Assembly (NCBI GenBank): GCA_015039315.1
Contig: WIDE01000016.1
Span: forward strand, 1-64,000
DNA length: 64,000 nucleotides
Source: Clavulina sp. PMI_390
Lineage: Eukaryota > Basidiomycota > Agaricomycetes > Cantharellales > Hydnaceae
Reading direction: 5' to 3'
The translations under genes were made by a program, and so were the position numbers. Under the pieces are notes generated by a model. It saw only the letters and a program-made list of their open reading frames with translations. It was not told where the DNA came from and searched no databases. Position 1 is the first letter of the stretch, and each line of letters begins with the position of its first letter. Positions 51,476 to 62,126 of the stretch are shown here, piece after piece.

Positions 51476-52378
51476 TTTCCTCTTGTTCCGTCGACCACTC
51501 CATCCTTCCACACCCCCTACCTTCCTTTCTCCCGTTCTCTTTTCATTGTGTCTTTATCTGATTAGAACAGCGTGAGCTGACTGTGGATTCTCTTTCTGTA
51601 TGTAAAACCAAACTCGAAAAATGAATACGGTAACGAATCACACACTCGTTATCCTCGCCCAATCATCAATAACCGCCGGCCGCAACTATATGGAACCGCC
51701 ACGTACCAACCCCACACTTGATTACTCGGATCGTACTATCTGGTAAATGTGATGAATGTATGCGCTGCGATTGGTTGGGGTGGGCTGGGCTGCCGTGGGG
51801 TCTTGGCTTGTTCACCGCATACACTTGCGGATGCCCATCTGGACACTCATTCTCACGCGATGCAGAGACTGGAAAGGCAAGCAAGCTATAAAGAGTGATG
51901 TAGTATCGCCGTCCCCACCAAAAATTCACTGTTGTGGGGCTGAGAGATAGCACTCGGGATACCAAATGGCATTGTCAGCAATCAGTTCCAAGCACAATCG
52001 AACTATCAAATTGAATTCTTTATTCCAGATCGAATACGTGATCATTATGACGAAGCAGCGTGCATCCTAGCTCCAGACATAGTGTTGACACCGAGGGCTT
52101 GCTGCATACAAGCACAATATGGACCAAATAGTTGCTTTGTGCACAGGCTTGGCGAGAGCGTTTGAAAATATGCCGCAATTAAGGATCGGTTCCCCCGAAT
52201 TGAGCCTGTGAGTTGAAGCCAGTTTTATTATCAGCATGAGCACCGATCGATCCTTACAGTATCAAAGACTCCTCTAAAGAGGGTGGGTGACTCGGTTCTC
52301 GAACAATTCGGGCTCATCACGATCTAACGCTTGGAACTAGTGCTTGAGGGCACTCAAAGAAGTCCCCGAACGAAAACC
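51476..52378. other. intergenic, no gene seen
   Basis: 0.9 kb holding the GAPDH 3' end and the F-box gene promoter. No further feature supported. Confidence 0.5.
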
Positions 52379-53776
52379 ATGGCCCCTATCAATCGTATGC
52401 CATTTGAGATTCTGGAGGCCATCTTTGAACTGGCCTGTACGGACTTTGGCCACTCTCAGTGGACGAGTTCTGACCGCAGCCCATATCCTCCCTTATTACG
52501 GTTTTCGACACATAAAACTCGTAATGCTATAAACCTCACGTGTCGCATGTGGCGCGAGATCGCACTCGATGCTCCTGTTATCTGGCGAGCAGTCCCACTA
52601 TCTGTCAAGGACATCTCTCAGATCGACCCCAGACTCTATGAATTGCACTACTTACGGGCACACTCGAAGCCTCTCCACATCCTCCTATCATTATCAACAT
52701 CCGAAAATTTGCAGCCGGTTGCTGATGAGCTTGCTGCGCACGATCGAGTCATTGAACGTCTCGACTTGTCGATTGGAGACGTCCCGTCGTGGTCATCCTT
52801 CGCTCTATTGGAATATACTTCCTTCAATCCCTTCCTACATCTCCGTCAGCTCTCTTTGAGATTCCACCATGACGTGGCTGATAGGCTGCATAGCATCAAT
52901 CTCGACGGCGTGCCCGAGCTTGTGGATCTTTCCATCATCTTACCCATTTCGACCGGTTCCAATATGTTCAGTATTCCAAGCCTTCCAAATGCTTCATTCC
53001 CGCTCCTCCGAAGCTTCCATCTTCATGGCATCTTGGAACCCGAGGATATCAAGTCAATGCTTCAAGGCTGTGCCGACTCGCTCGAGACGTTCATTTGGTC
53101 GACCCCAAAGGTGAACACCATGAGAATCATGGACTGGTTCCCCATGGAGTCTGTGCGCCTCATGCAAATCTCCTCGCTCATCTGTCGAGGTCCGATGGCG
53201 ACAGCGTTTCTCGTTCACCTCACGGTCTCCGGCTGTCTGAAGACACTCAAACTCAATGAGGTCCAGAACCCCGTTTTTGTCCCACCTCCCTTTGACATAA
53301 ATGATTTTCAGGATGCAGAGTTTATTCCTCGTTGCCCTAACCTCTTTACAGAGGAAATCTCCAGTATACAAACATTCGTCCTTGACTCGAAGTACAACCC
53401 AGGTATCAGCAGCTACGTCCGAGCTCAGAAGAACCTCCTCGGTCTTCATGTGGAGTCCTCGGCGCTAGATGACATCTTCTCGGCTGGCCGTGGTGGCTCA
53501 TCGAAGGATTGGGACCCTGCGTTATTCCCCCTGCTTCGTTGGGTGTTCGTGGAGCACCCTGGAACAAACGAGAAGAAGCAATTACAAGCTCTCGTCAAAA
53601 TCAGTGCGGCACGACAGCATCCATTCGTGATTTTTGTGGATGAGGAAAGCTGGGTGTGGTGGGACCGGGATTTCCTCAGAGTGCAGAAGCTGCATCCTCA
53701 GGTCTTGCGGAACGTGAGATGGAATCATCGACAGAGTGAAATTGATTTCTATGCCAAGTGCGAGATTGCGCCGTGA
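52379..53776 (+). CDS. F-box protein
   Basis: 465 aa, single exon. The chosen start is the ATG giving MAPINRMPFEILEAIFELAC, the beginning of an F-box (about residues 3-45, with the conserved LPxEILxxIF pattern as MPFEILEAIF and later CRMWREIALDAPVIW). The rest is leucine-rich without strict LRR periodicity (LVDLSIILPIS, FPLLRSFHLHG, GCLKTLKLNEVQ), typical of the large agaricomycete families of F-box proteins. These usually link targets to SCF ubiquitin ligases through Skp1; the target is unknown. The open frame extends a little upstream to 52331 without an ATG. Confidence 0.88.
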   Translation: MAPINRMPFEILEAIFELACTDFGHSQWTSSDRSPYPPLLRFSTHKTRNAINLTCRMWREIALDAPVIWRAVPLSVKDISQIDPRLYELHYLRAHSKPLHILLSLSTSENLQPVADELAAHDRVIERLDLSIGDVPSWSSFALLEYTSFNPFLHLRQLSLRFHHDVADRLHSINLDGVPELVDLSIILPISTGSNMFSIPSLPNASFPLLRSFHLHGILEPEDIKSMLQGCADSLETFIWSTPKVNTMRIMDWFPMESVRLMQISSLICRGPMATAFLVHLTVSGCLKTLKLNEVQNPVFVPPPFDINDFQDAEFIPRCPNLFTEEISSIQTFVLDSKYNPGISSYVRAQKNLLGLHVESSALDDIFSAGRGGSSKDWDPALFPLLRWVFVEHPGTNEKKQLQALVKISAARQHPFVIFVDEESWVWWDRDFLRVQKLHPQVLRNVRWNHRQSEIDFYAKCEIAP

Positions 53777-54547
53777 TGGAAGCAGTCCAACCTTCATACG
53801 GGGTAAATTCTCCTGGATGAACCAGGTTTGCAATTTGTTGTCAAGATCGGATATTCCAGCAAGCGCACTGCTCGCTCCACAACCAATCTTGCCCCTCATC
53901 GGCTCCTTGGGGTCATGTCCATCCCATCCACCCATCCCCCCAAGTAGAGCGATCAACCTGATCAATATTTCTTTTGCCTCAGCACTTCGCTCATACCCAC
54001 GTCCCTGTCAATTAGTCCTTGTTGACTGGTAGGACCCGAAAGCACCTGTTTGTTTACCTCGTCGAGGATCGGTCGCCTTTGAATTCATGTGATGTGGAGC
54101 GTGCTTATTATGCTCTCGATTGTCCCACGCTTGATTTATCTCATTGCAATGTCGATGAAACATTCATTCTCTTGAAATCCTTGGTGCTCATCCGTTGCAA
54201 GATCGACCTCGTCGCCGCTCCACTTTTATATGGCAACAGCCTTATTCAATCAGAATTGTCACGAGGAATGCCATCGCCATCAGATTGCTTTCGAAATTCG
54301 GGGAAGAAGCTTGACCTCAATAGTTCCAGACCATTGGCAAAGCCATTCACACACAACTGATCGTCAAGTGTATGCGGAACACCAATGTTGCCAGCCATGA
54401 GAGAAGAAGGTCCCTGTGACCCTATTGACCCTGGACGCTGGTATAAGAGCACGACCAGTATTCGGTGCGCTCCACTGACCATTTTTCTTGTCTGTCCCCT
54501 CCATCACTGCGTTCTCCTTCAGCCCAATCTCCAACCTTACAACTCAA
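53777..54547. other. intergenic, no gene seen
   Basis: 0.8 kb between the F-box gene and the short-chain dehydrogenase. A 113-aa frame at 54019-54360 has no recognisable features. Confidence 0.5.
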
Positions 54548-56091
54548 ATGGCTCATCAAGGCAAAGTAGTTATCATCACAGGTATGTCAGCCACAAACTT
54601 GGCAGAAGATGATCTACACAGGGACCCGTGTGCACGAAGTGAACTGACATGACAATTCTTGACTGTCGCTCACCGCCGCACCCGAACATGGTTTGTTCCA
54701 TGCTCGATTATTGGCCTCTAGGCGGCGCATCAGGCCTTGGGAAGCACCTTGCTGCTGCACTGCACTCCCAAGGTGCCACACTAGTCTTGGCCGACATCAA
54801 TGAAGAGCTTGGCATGGCTACCGCCGCTGAGCTCAACGCCAAACGTGCCAAGTAAGTCGCCTTCACTGTAAGAATCACTGCGCTAAATTGACTGAATGGT
54901 TAAATCCTCTTTCTTCGATGTTAGCTCTACAATCTTCATCCGCACCGACGTCACCAGCTGGGATGACCAAGTCCACCTTTTCCGAACGACAATGAGCAAC
55001 CCACTGACACCCCGCATTGACTATGTATACGCCAACGCCGGTCTGTATGAAACGGCTTATCTCCCACCCATGACGTCCTCCTCTCCCGACGCAATCGATT
55101 GGTCCAAACCTGCCCTGAAGGCTTTCGAGGTCAATTCCATCAGCGTGTTGTATACCTGTCAACTGGCGGCGCAGGTAATGCGCACTCAAAGCATCGTAAA
55201 TGGATTTAGGGGCAAAATAATTGCTACTGCAAGCATCGCGTGAGTCACTCCGCCTGTTTACCGTGGCCTAGCCGTACTGTTCAAAGGATGGGATTTGGCT
55301 AGTACCACTGATACTAATTCGTCTACGGTTCCATACAGTGGCTTTGCACCCATCGAATTCATGCCCCAATACTCTGCAGCAAAGGTAATTATTGCGCCGA
55401 GATTGTGCCCTGCTCTGAAGTCCATGAACTAATCGCTCGTCCTTCCACTCCAAGCACTCAGTTGTTGGGCTTGTTCGTGCATTTGCCCCTCAAGTGGCCT
55501 TGCACAATATAACTATCAATGGCGTAGGACCCAATGTGACCCGTGAGTTTCTAGCTGATTATCCTGCCCCAAAACGTTGAATGATTTTAACGTTAACACA
55601 CGAATCCAGGCAGCAATCTTGCCCCGAAAGTGGCCTTTGACGAGGTCGAGGCGATGGGTATGCTGACGCCAAATGAAAACGTCACGGAAGCCTTCTTGTC
55701 CTTCCTTGGTGATAGTACCGAGAATGGTATGTGTGATCTGACTGTTCCTGCTTCTGAATTCCTCTCTTCGATCGTGCTTCACCTATTTGAGATTTCTTTG
55801 GGTCCAACTGGCTAGCAAGCCGACCTGAATCAGACTTTTTTCTCTCCTATGCGTTGCATTTACACACATCACATCATTGACCTCCCATAATTCACTTTCA
55901 TTCATTTTCTTTACCAAGGTCTCGTCAAGGAAGTCTCCATGGATGATATTGTTGCCCCACCACTTCCCAAACCTCTCAACCCGCAAGTGCGCGACAACCT
56001 TGCGTTCTTGGGAGAAGCTCCCAAGATGAAATATATTCAGGAGAGTACTGCCCTCCGGCTCGAGTCCCAGGCGAAAATCGCGGCACACTGA
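54548..56091 (+). CDS. short-chain dehydrogenase/reductase
   Basis: 300 aa; exons 54548-54581, 54722-54851, 54925-55239, 55339-55384, 55455-55542, 55610-55726, 55919-56091, all in frame. Classical SDR: cofactor motif VVIITGGASGLGKHLA (TGxxxGxG, residues about 10-17), acidic residue in VLADINEE favouring NAD(H), YANAG for the NNAG motif, Ser in IIATASIAG, and the catalytic pair Tyr171/Lys175 in QYSAAKHSVVGLVRA. The C-terminus after VGPNVTRSNL is longer and more acidic than in the core fold. Resembles 15-hydroxyprostaglandin dehydrogenase-like fungal SDRs; substrate unknown. The nearest downstream gene is the repeat-peptide precursor. Confidence 0.92.
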
Positions 56092-56791
56092 AATTCTAGA
56101 TGGGACCGTTGGTGACGATCATAGAAGCAAGTTTCTGGGTCGGTTTGGACAAGAGTGTAATAGTTGCCCCGCAATAAATGATATAAGCATGCTGTTCATC
56201 CTTGCTTCCCAGTTGACCCAATGTTAGAGGCAGCCTGTCAGTAGTCCATGTCTTCTTGCGTCGGCTTGGATAACTCTATCAAGGCCTCAGCGGCAATGGT
56301 TTTATAGAATGAGCTGTTCTTCTCCGGCCTGCATAACGTGCTCTACCACGCACGTTTGTGTATGCACCTTGGACTTGAATCCTTGGTATCTTACGAACTT
56401 ACCATGGTTATCGGACTGAACATCGCTACTTGGCAGACCTGCACGCAAGTCATTTGGTCAGAATGCCAAAATGAACTACGGATGAACGCATGATTCCCTA
56501 ACGTTCATTTAGATCGGGAGCATCAGGAACGAGCCTGTCGATTCTTTCAGATACTGTACAGGCCGTCTATCCCGAACAAGCATCATGCGTCCCTGTGAAG
56601 TCAATTCGCTCCCTTGCACAAACTTGATGATTAATCTGGGACTTTTGACTTGCCTGATAATCCCCCTATACCAACCGATCGTTTGGAGGCTTCTCACCGA
56701 CTAGAGACGGGTATAATCACATCGTGCTGGACAAGCTTCCGCCCAAAGAGCAATAGAACGATCCGTATTACCGGGGCATCGCCTGCGGCAA
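56092..56791. other. intergenic, no gene seen
   Basis: 0.7 kb upstream of the repeat-peptide gene. No additional feature supported. Confidence 0.5.
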
Positions 56792-56799
56792 TATATAAA
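56792..56799 (+). promoter_or_regulatory. TATA box of the repeat-peptide gene
   Basis: TATATAAA about 140 bp before the ATG at 56941, followed by a CT-rich leader. Confidence 0.6.
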
Positions 56800-56940
56800 G
56801 CTTAACTTCTCCCATCATGCGGTTGATCTCATCGTACTTGTCTTCCTCGATCCCTCAAGGTGAGACGCTTCCTCTCCATAACACACCTTGACCTGAGTGG
56901 TCTGCTTGTGGCTTGGATGCACCAAACTTGGCCCGCTTAG

Positions 56941-57372
56941 ATGAGAGTTTTCGCATACATCGCTTTCCTGAGCGCGATATTCTCCGTTAGCTTGGCGATG
57001 CCCATCAAGGTAAGCTACTTGTTCTTGTCATAGAGAGGCACTGCGAGCCATCATTCCTTATTGCCCTTATTGCAGCTTGAGAGCGGAGTGAATGTGCCAA
57101 ATGCCATTGCTCGTCGAGCCGTAGACGTTTCAGATGGTGAAAAGCCTCGTCGCGCTGTAGACGTTTCCGACAACAAACCTCGCCGAGCTGTGGATGTATC
57201 AGATGGTGAAAAGCCCCGTGCTGTGGATGTTTCAGATGATAAGCCTCGTCGCGCCGTAGACGTATCTGATGATAAGCCCCGCCGAGCTGTGGATGTATCG
57301 GACGGCGAGAAACCCCGCGCAGTAGATGTTTCGGATGACAAGCCCCGTCGCGCTATAGAGGCGTTATATTGA
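56941..57372 (+). CDS. secreted tandem-repeat precursor (Kex2-processed type)
   Basis: 121 aa from two exons, 56941-57009 and 57076-57372. Residues 1-19 (MRVFAYIAFLSAIFSVSLA) are a signal peptide. After a short spacer ending NAIARR come seven tandem units of 11-12 residues: AVDVSDGEKPRR, AVDVSDNKPRR, AVDVSDGEKPR, AVDVSDDKPRR, AVDVSDDKPRR, AVDVSDGEKPR, AVDVSDDKPRR, then AIEALY and the stop. Units end in RR (or PR), the kind of dibasic site cut by the Golgi protease Kex2. Unit codons differ widely at third positions while the peptide is constant, which argues for selection on the peptide. No Cys. Such precursors in fungi give secreted surface peptides, pheromone-like peptides or, with modifying enzymes, cyclic RiPPs; which applies here is unknown. 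A secreted aminopeptidase is encoded next to it on the opposite strand. Confidence 0.88.
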
Positions 57373-57655
57373 ATGGATTCATGTTCCTATTATCGAATGT
57401 GACTTTATGAGAGCGAAGCTGCTTCCCAAGCTCCCTTTGGTTGGAAGAGGGTTATGAGGATTGATATAAATAGGTTCATTCTTGGGGATGAGCGAGGCCC
57501 ATCATATCCGGTCACAATTCAAAATGATCCATTGGGAATATGACGAATTGAGACAAAAAAGGGGGTTCCCATACAAAGGGAGCTGGTAATGCTGATGCAC
57601 AACAGCATGAAAACGACATCAATAAGGAAGATCAGCAAGGCATGGCTGATTCTCC

Positions 57656-59689
57656 TTAATCGGACCAACCCGCGAGCTCTCCCGCGAACGCCACTGCCAG
57701 GCTAGAAAACCTCGTTGCATGCTCAAAGCTGAACTCCTCTGGGTGATCAGCAAAGGTGTCCCTGCCAGAGTGGATGTTGTGGTTGCTGTCTTCATAGGAA
57801 GACTCAGAGGCAATAGTCGCGGGGTAGTCGAGTTTGTCCCAGGAGGCCTGGCAGTGAGAGATTGCGATTATGGAACAAGAGAGGAAGAAATCCGAACAAC
57901 TGGTATCAGTAAAGGGGTAACGTGAACACCCGAGGAATAGACGCACATGGTCGGAGCACGCGTATCCACATTTTGACTCTACCCAAGGAACGTCGAGGTA
58001 CTTGTCTACAAGCGACTTGACCAAGTTGGTCAGCCTGAAATTAGATAGTCAGTATGCGCCACATTGAGGCCGATTTATGATAAAAACAGAAGTACTTAGT
58101 GCTAGTGTGGTCGGTCATGACGCCGATAGTAGGCTTCGTTCCTCGTTTCACCCAAGCTGTCATATCGTACTAAGGACGTCAAAAAAGAGTTAGAACTAAA
58201 AGTAGGGCAAAGACGATTATTGAGGTCTTCAGCTTACATGTAGGACACCATGGACAGGAACGCCTCGTTTGGCATAATCGGCAGCAACTGCCTGGGAACC
58301 AAGCAAACCTCCTTCCTCCTGTGAATTCGCACAATGAGTCAGTCGGAGAGACACGCTCAAACAATAATATGTGGAAGACTAACTGCAGCATACCAATGGA
58401 ACTCGACATCTTGGATGGGGGTGAAGTTGGCTGCGACTAACCCACGATAAGCTTCCAAGATGCTGACGGTTCCAGAGCCTGACAAATTACAGCTCGGTTA
58501 GAATAACAGTTCCACGATACATATAGCAACATTTTCTGGCCAGACTTGCCATCATCGTCGGCTCCAGGTGCGGGAAGGAAAGGGAAACTATTGGTGCTGT
58601 CTTGATGAGCGCTCACAATCACGGAGCCCGTCGAGTTGGTGCCTTTGATCTTCGCAATCTGTGACATAGGAACTGAGATGAGAAATCGTCGAATCTTCCG
58701 ACTGGAGACCTACAATAGAGTGCTGGGGCCAAGGGTGCTGGAACTCTCCAATGATAATTCGCGATGCAAGCTCCTCGGAGGCTTCCGAAGCGGCAATCTA
58801 TAATCGCAGGTCACGGCAGCATGATTAACTTATGATAGCATCAAGCAGTAAGATGGACATCCATACATCTTGAATCTTGGACAGAAGCCAAAGCTGGCTG
58901 TCACGTCCTGTCTGACTGCGATAATCTAACGGATGTTAAGAGGGTCAGGATGCCTAGTATGTCGATGACATTATATGAGTCTATGCTTACAGCGCGTCCT
59001 GAAGCTGGTGAGCTTGCCAAGCGTCTCCCGGAGGTTAGCGGGGGAGAGCGTCTTGAGCACCGACTTGACTTTGTCCGAAACGACATAACTCTCATCTACG
59101 AATAGAGTTCAGCCATGTGGCCCGTTGCGGGTAGTAGAGTAAAGTGACTCACAGGTTCGTTCAGCAGGCTCTGTGAGGGCCGGGCTCCGCTGAGCAGTGT
59201 CGACAGTGTCCGTGCTAGAAGGATATATTAGTTGAGCCAGTCAGAAACAGATGCCGTAGGGTTCTCACATGTCAAAGAACTTCAGGCCGTTTGCTTTGAG
59301 TAGGAACTACGGGAGAGTGGCATAGTGTCAGCCAATGACCTCTCGAACCGTTGATAACTAAATAGACCTTCTCGCGCTCAGTGAGCCAGACAGGGTCCGC
59401 ATCGTCAGAGAAACGTATGAGCCTCTTCTCATCAAGATCGATGCTGAAGCCTAGATATAATCGATAATAGTGAGCATATATAGTAATGGCTGGAGGAACC
59501 ACAGGGGTTTCTAGTACCTTCTGGGACAACCTCCAGGTGCTGTTGCAATGCCAGGTGACTGATCACGGGGACCTGACCAGCTCGATAAACAGAAGCGTCC
59601 TCATCTTGAAGAGGGACCTGGATTCCTTGGGCGAAGGATCCTACGACTGTTACCACGCTCATGGCAACCACAGGGATGGGGATTCTCAT
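57656..59689 (-). CDS. secreted M28 family aminopeptidase
   Basis: 413 aa; thirteen exons: 59689-59518, 59450-59368, 59306-59269, 59214-59153, 59095-58991, 58925-58867, 58797-58714, 58658-58550, 58478-58384, 58318-58238, 58169-58096, 58034-57947, 57847-57656, all in frame. Signal peptide MRIPIPVVAMSVVTVVGSFA, a propeptide of about 80 residues, then the zinc peptidase domain: TSFRTRYYRSQTGRDSQLWL, SVIVSAHQDS (His/Asp metal ligands), PGADDDGSGTV (bridging Asp), YAAEEGGLLGSQ (catalytic Glu and ligand Glu), YDMTAWVKRG (Asp ligand) and CGYACSDH (last His). This is the fungal leucine aminopeptidase (Lap1-like) pattern, removing N-terminal residues outside the cell. The intron at 58479-58549 has a GC donor (G|GCAAGT). 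It is convergent with the repeat-peptide gene. Confidence 0.94.
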
Positions 59690-59901
59690 GCTTGCGATGT
59701 GAGTGGTGAATCAAAGTTGCAAGGTGATAAGCAAATGCTAGGGGCTCTCCTGTAGTCGCTACTTTGGACCTAATGCTACGAATCAGGCAAAGTCTGACGC
59801 GCGTCGTGCTTGGCCGACCGGAAGGTAACTCACCAACAACAACGACTGAGCGCAGACTTATTTGGCTCGGCTCCGGTGTCAACACACCGTCAATGGCTTG
59901 G

Positions 59902-59928
59902 CCTCCACCATGTTCGACGATGTGGAGG
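59902..59928. promoter_or_regulatory. inverted repeat CCTCCAC...GTGGAGG (AKR1 promoter)
   Basis: CCTCCAC (59902-59908) and GTGGAGG (59922-59928) face each other across 13 bp, and further GTGGAGG units follow at about 59940-59970. The CCTCC/GGAGG arms look like a palindromic regulator site. A tighter version occurs upstream of the second aldo/keto reductase. Confidence 0.5.
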
Positions 59929-60031
59929 ACGTGTTCGACAATGTGGAGGAGGCATTCGACGTGGTGGAGGGGTCTAGTGACGAGCTGCGAGGGGATTGCT
60001 AAGCCGCGAGAGTATGAATTGCCGCAAAACC

Positions 60032-60038
60032 TATAAAA
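60032..60038 (+). promoter_or_regulatory. TATA box of AKR1
   Basis: TATAAAA, 89 bp upstream of the ATG at 60121. Confidence 0.65.
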
Positions 60039-60120
60039 TGACGACGAGCTGGGGCTGAGACGAGCATCCACACCAAGCCCCCCACTCCACTACACAAGCT
60101 CACCAGCTACAACAGTCATA

Positions 60121-61679
60121 ATGTCTCTTCCTACTCGCAAGATCGACTCTGTCGACATCACTGGTCAGAGCCGCTGCTCTTACCTCGTTAAGCCCTCACT
60201 CTAAGCTCTTAATGACTATAGCTATCGGTTATGGTGCTATGGGATTCGGAGGAATTTATGGCCCCGTAGGTTCCGATGAAGAAAGATTCAAGGTATATTA
60301 TTTGAGAAGTCCTGCTTCTTAGTCCGATGCCTAATGGGATTATTGTCTAGCTCCTCGACCGACTGTACGAGCTCGGGTGCACGAACTGGGACACCGCCCA
60401 CATTTGTCAGTAATGGAAGCTGCACTCCCTACAGTAGAGCAATTTTTGAACCAATGGGTGGTTTCTCTAGATGGTGACAGTGAGAAGGTCATCGGAAAGT
60501 GGTTCAAACGTGAGTTACTGCCGACGTCTCGCAACGCCACATCAACTCCACATGCTTATCCAACCATCCAAGGCACTGGACTTCGCGACAAGATCTTCCT
60601 TGCTACCAAATTTGGGTTCGCATCCATGGACTGGACCCATATTCACGGTGACCCCGAATTCATTACTCAACAGCTCACCGAGTCTCTCGAGCGTCTCCAG
60701 ACCGACCACATCGACCTGTATTATGTCCACCGCACGGACCCCAATGTCCCTATCGAGACTACCATGGAGGTTCTCAAAGACTTCGTCAAGTTCGCACATT
60801 TATTTTTCAACCTATTCGCATCGTGTATGCTGATGTACATTTTAGGGAGGGAAAGATCAAGCGAATTGGATTGTCCGATGCCTCGGTCAACACCATGCGC
60901 CGCGCCCATGCTGTGCACCCTGTGTCGGCGATTCAGATTGAGTGAGTCATCTTCTAAACGCCACTGTTAACCCGACACGGCTTCTGACCGTTCACGATAG
61001 GTATTCTCCGTTTGACGTCACACTCGAGGCCCCAGGAAGCGTAATCCCTACCGCTCGCGAGCTTGGAATGACGTGAGTGCAGCCGCTTATGTTCTATGGC
61101 CTGAGGCTAGTTTAGACTCATATTCGACGCTGGATATGAATATAGGATCTTTGCTTACTCTCCCACTGGACGTGGCCTCGTAACTGGCCGATACGTGAGT
61201 GAATCTATGCTTATAATACCCTCTTCACCCTACTGAGTAGCCCATCCCACTCTTTCGCCTTCCACATCGTGTGGTTTCTTCAACAGCGGTCCCATGATGA
61301 CTTCCCTGCCGACGATTTCAGGCGTATGATCCCCAAGTTCTCCGAGAAGAACTTCCCACGCATCCTCGCCCTCGTCGACGCCCTTCGCACTATTGGTGTC
61401 GCTCACAATAACGCCACCCCAGCCCAGGTCACAATCGCCTGGATCATGGCACAAGGCGACGATATCATCCCTCTTGTAGGAAGCAAGCAGATTGGCTATA
61501 CTGAGGAGAACTTGGGTGCGGCAGCAGTTAAGCTGAGTGACCAGGAGCTGAAGGATATTAGGAAATTGGTTGATGAGATTGAAGAACATATGGGTGACGA
61601 TCTGAGGATGCCAGAGTTTGCCAAGCATATCAGCTGGGTGGAAACCCCTCTCCCTGCAGGCGTCGAAGCAGGCAACTAA
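60121..61679 (+). CDS. aldo/keto reductase (copy 1)
   Basis: 344 aa; exons 60121-60163, 60222-60292, 60351-60405, 60471-60509, 60573-60789, 60846-60941, 61001-61072, 61146-61194, 61287-61679, all in frame. NADPH-dependent reductase with a TIM barrel: start [35 protein letters not shown] (catalytic Asp/Tyr), [10 protein letters not shown] (Lys), [13 protein letters not shown] (His), [32 protein letters not shown] and IIPLVGSKQ (phosphate binding). This is the pyridoxal reductase / Yak-like AKR13-type pattern common in fungi. It is one of two tandem copies sharing exon structure and promoter elements with the gene at 62127. It is divergent from the aminopeptidase, sharing its upstream region. 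Confidence 0.94.
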
Positions 61680-61874
61680 AGAGTATCTTTCCTCGTTTCA
61701 TCGAAACTTGTACATTACGTCAGATGAACCCGATCCTTTGGCTCAATTCGAACCCATTTCTCGGTTTTGAAAAATTTGCCCTAACGATTGGAAAGGGCCC
61801 AACTAACGGAAGGAGTCTCGATTGTTTCCTCATCACAGACAAGAGATTGTTTGGCTCGACCCCGGCGACAACAC

Positions 61875-61891
61875 CCTCCACATTGTGGAGG
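61875..61891. promoter_or_regulatory. near-palindrome CCTCCACATTGTGGAGG (AKR2 promoter)
   Basis: A 17-bp inverted repeat, perfect except for its centre, upstream of the second aldo/keto reductase, with GTGGAG units repeated up to about 61990. The flanking sequence (GTTTGGCTCGACCCCGGCGA) resembles the AKR1 upstream sequence, so the promoter was duplicated with the gene. Confidence 0.55.
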
Positions 61892-62045
61892 CTGCTTAGG
61901 CTCGTGCGTACACAATGTGGAGAACAGTTTCGACGACGAGCACCGCATGCAACGATGTGGAGAACGCACAAGGTCTTGTGGAGGACGTGGAGGAAGGCTG
62001 GCTCCCCTCCACTAAAATTTGATGAATCTGGCTTGCCTTGGAATC

Positions 62046-62051
62046 TATAAA
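62046..62051 (+). promoter_or_regulatory. TATA box of AKR2
   Basis: TATAAA, 81 bp upstream of the ATG at 62127, matching the AKR1 arrangement. Confidence 0.65.
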
Positions 62052-62126
62052 TTCGCCCATACTCTTCATGAGAGGTTCCTCAAATCCCAACCCCTCCTGC
62101 CCACCCAACTTATACTGAAGTTTCCC

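Noticed and set aside
54019..54360. 113-aa frame between the F-box and SDR genes
   Set aside because: No recognisable motif. It resembles F-box-family wording (LLLKSLVLIRC-like leucines) only vaguely.
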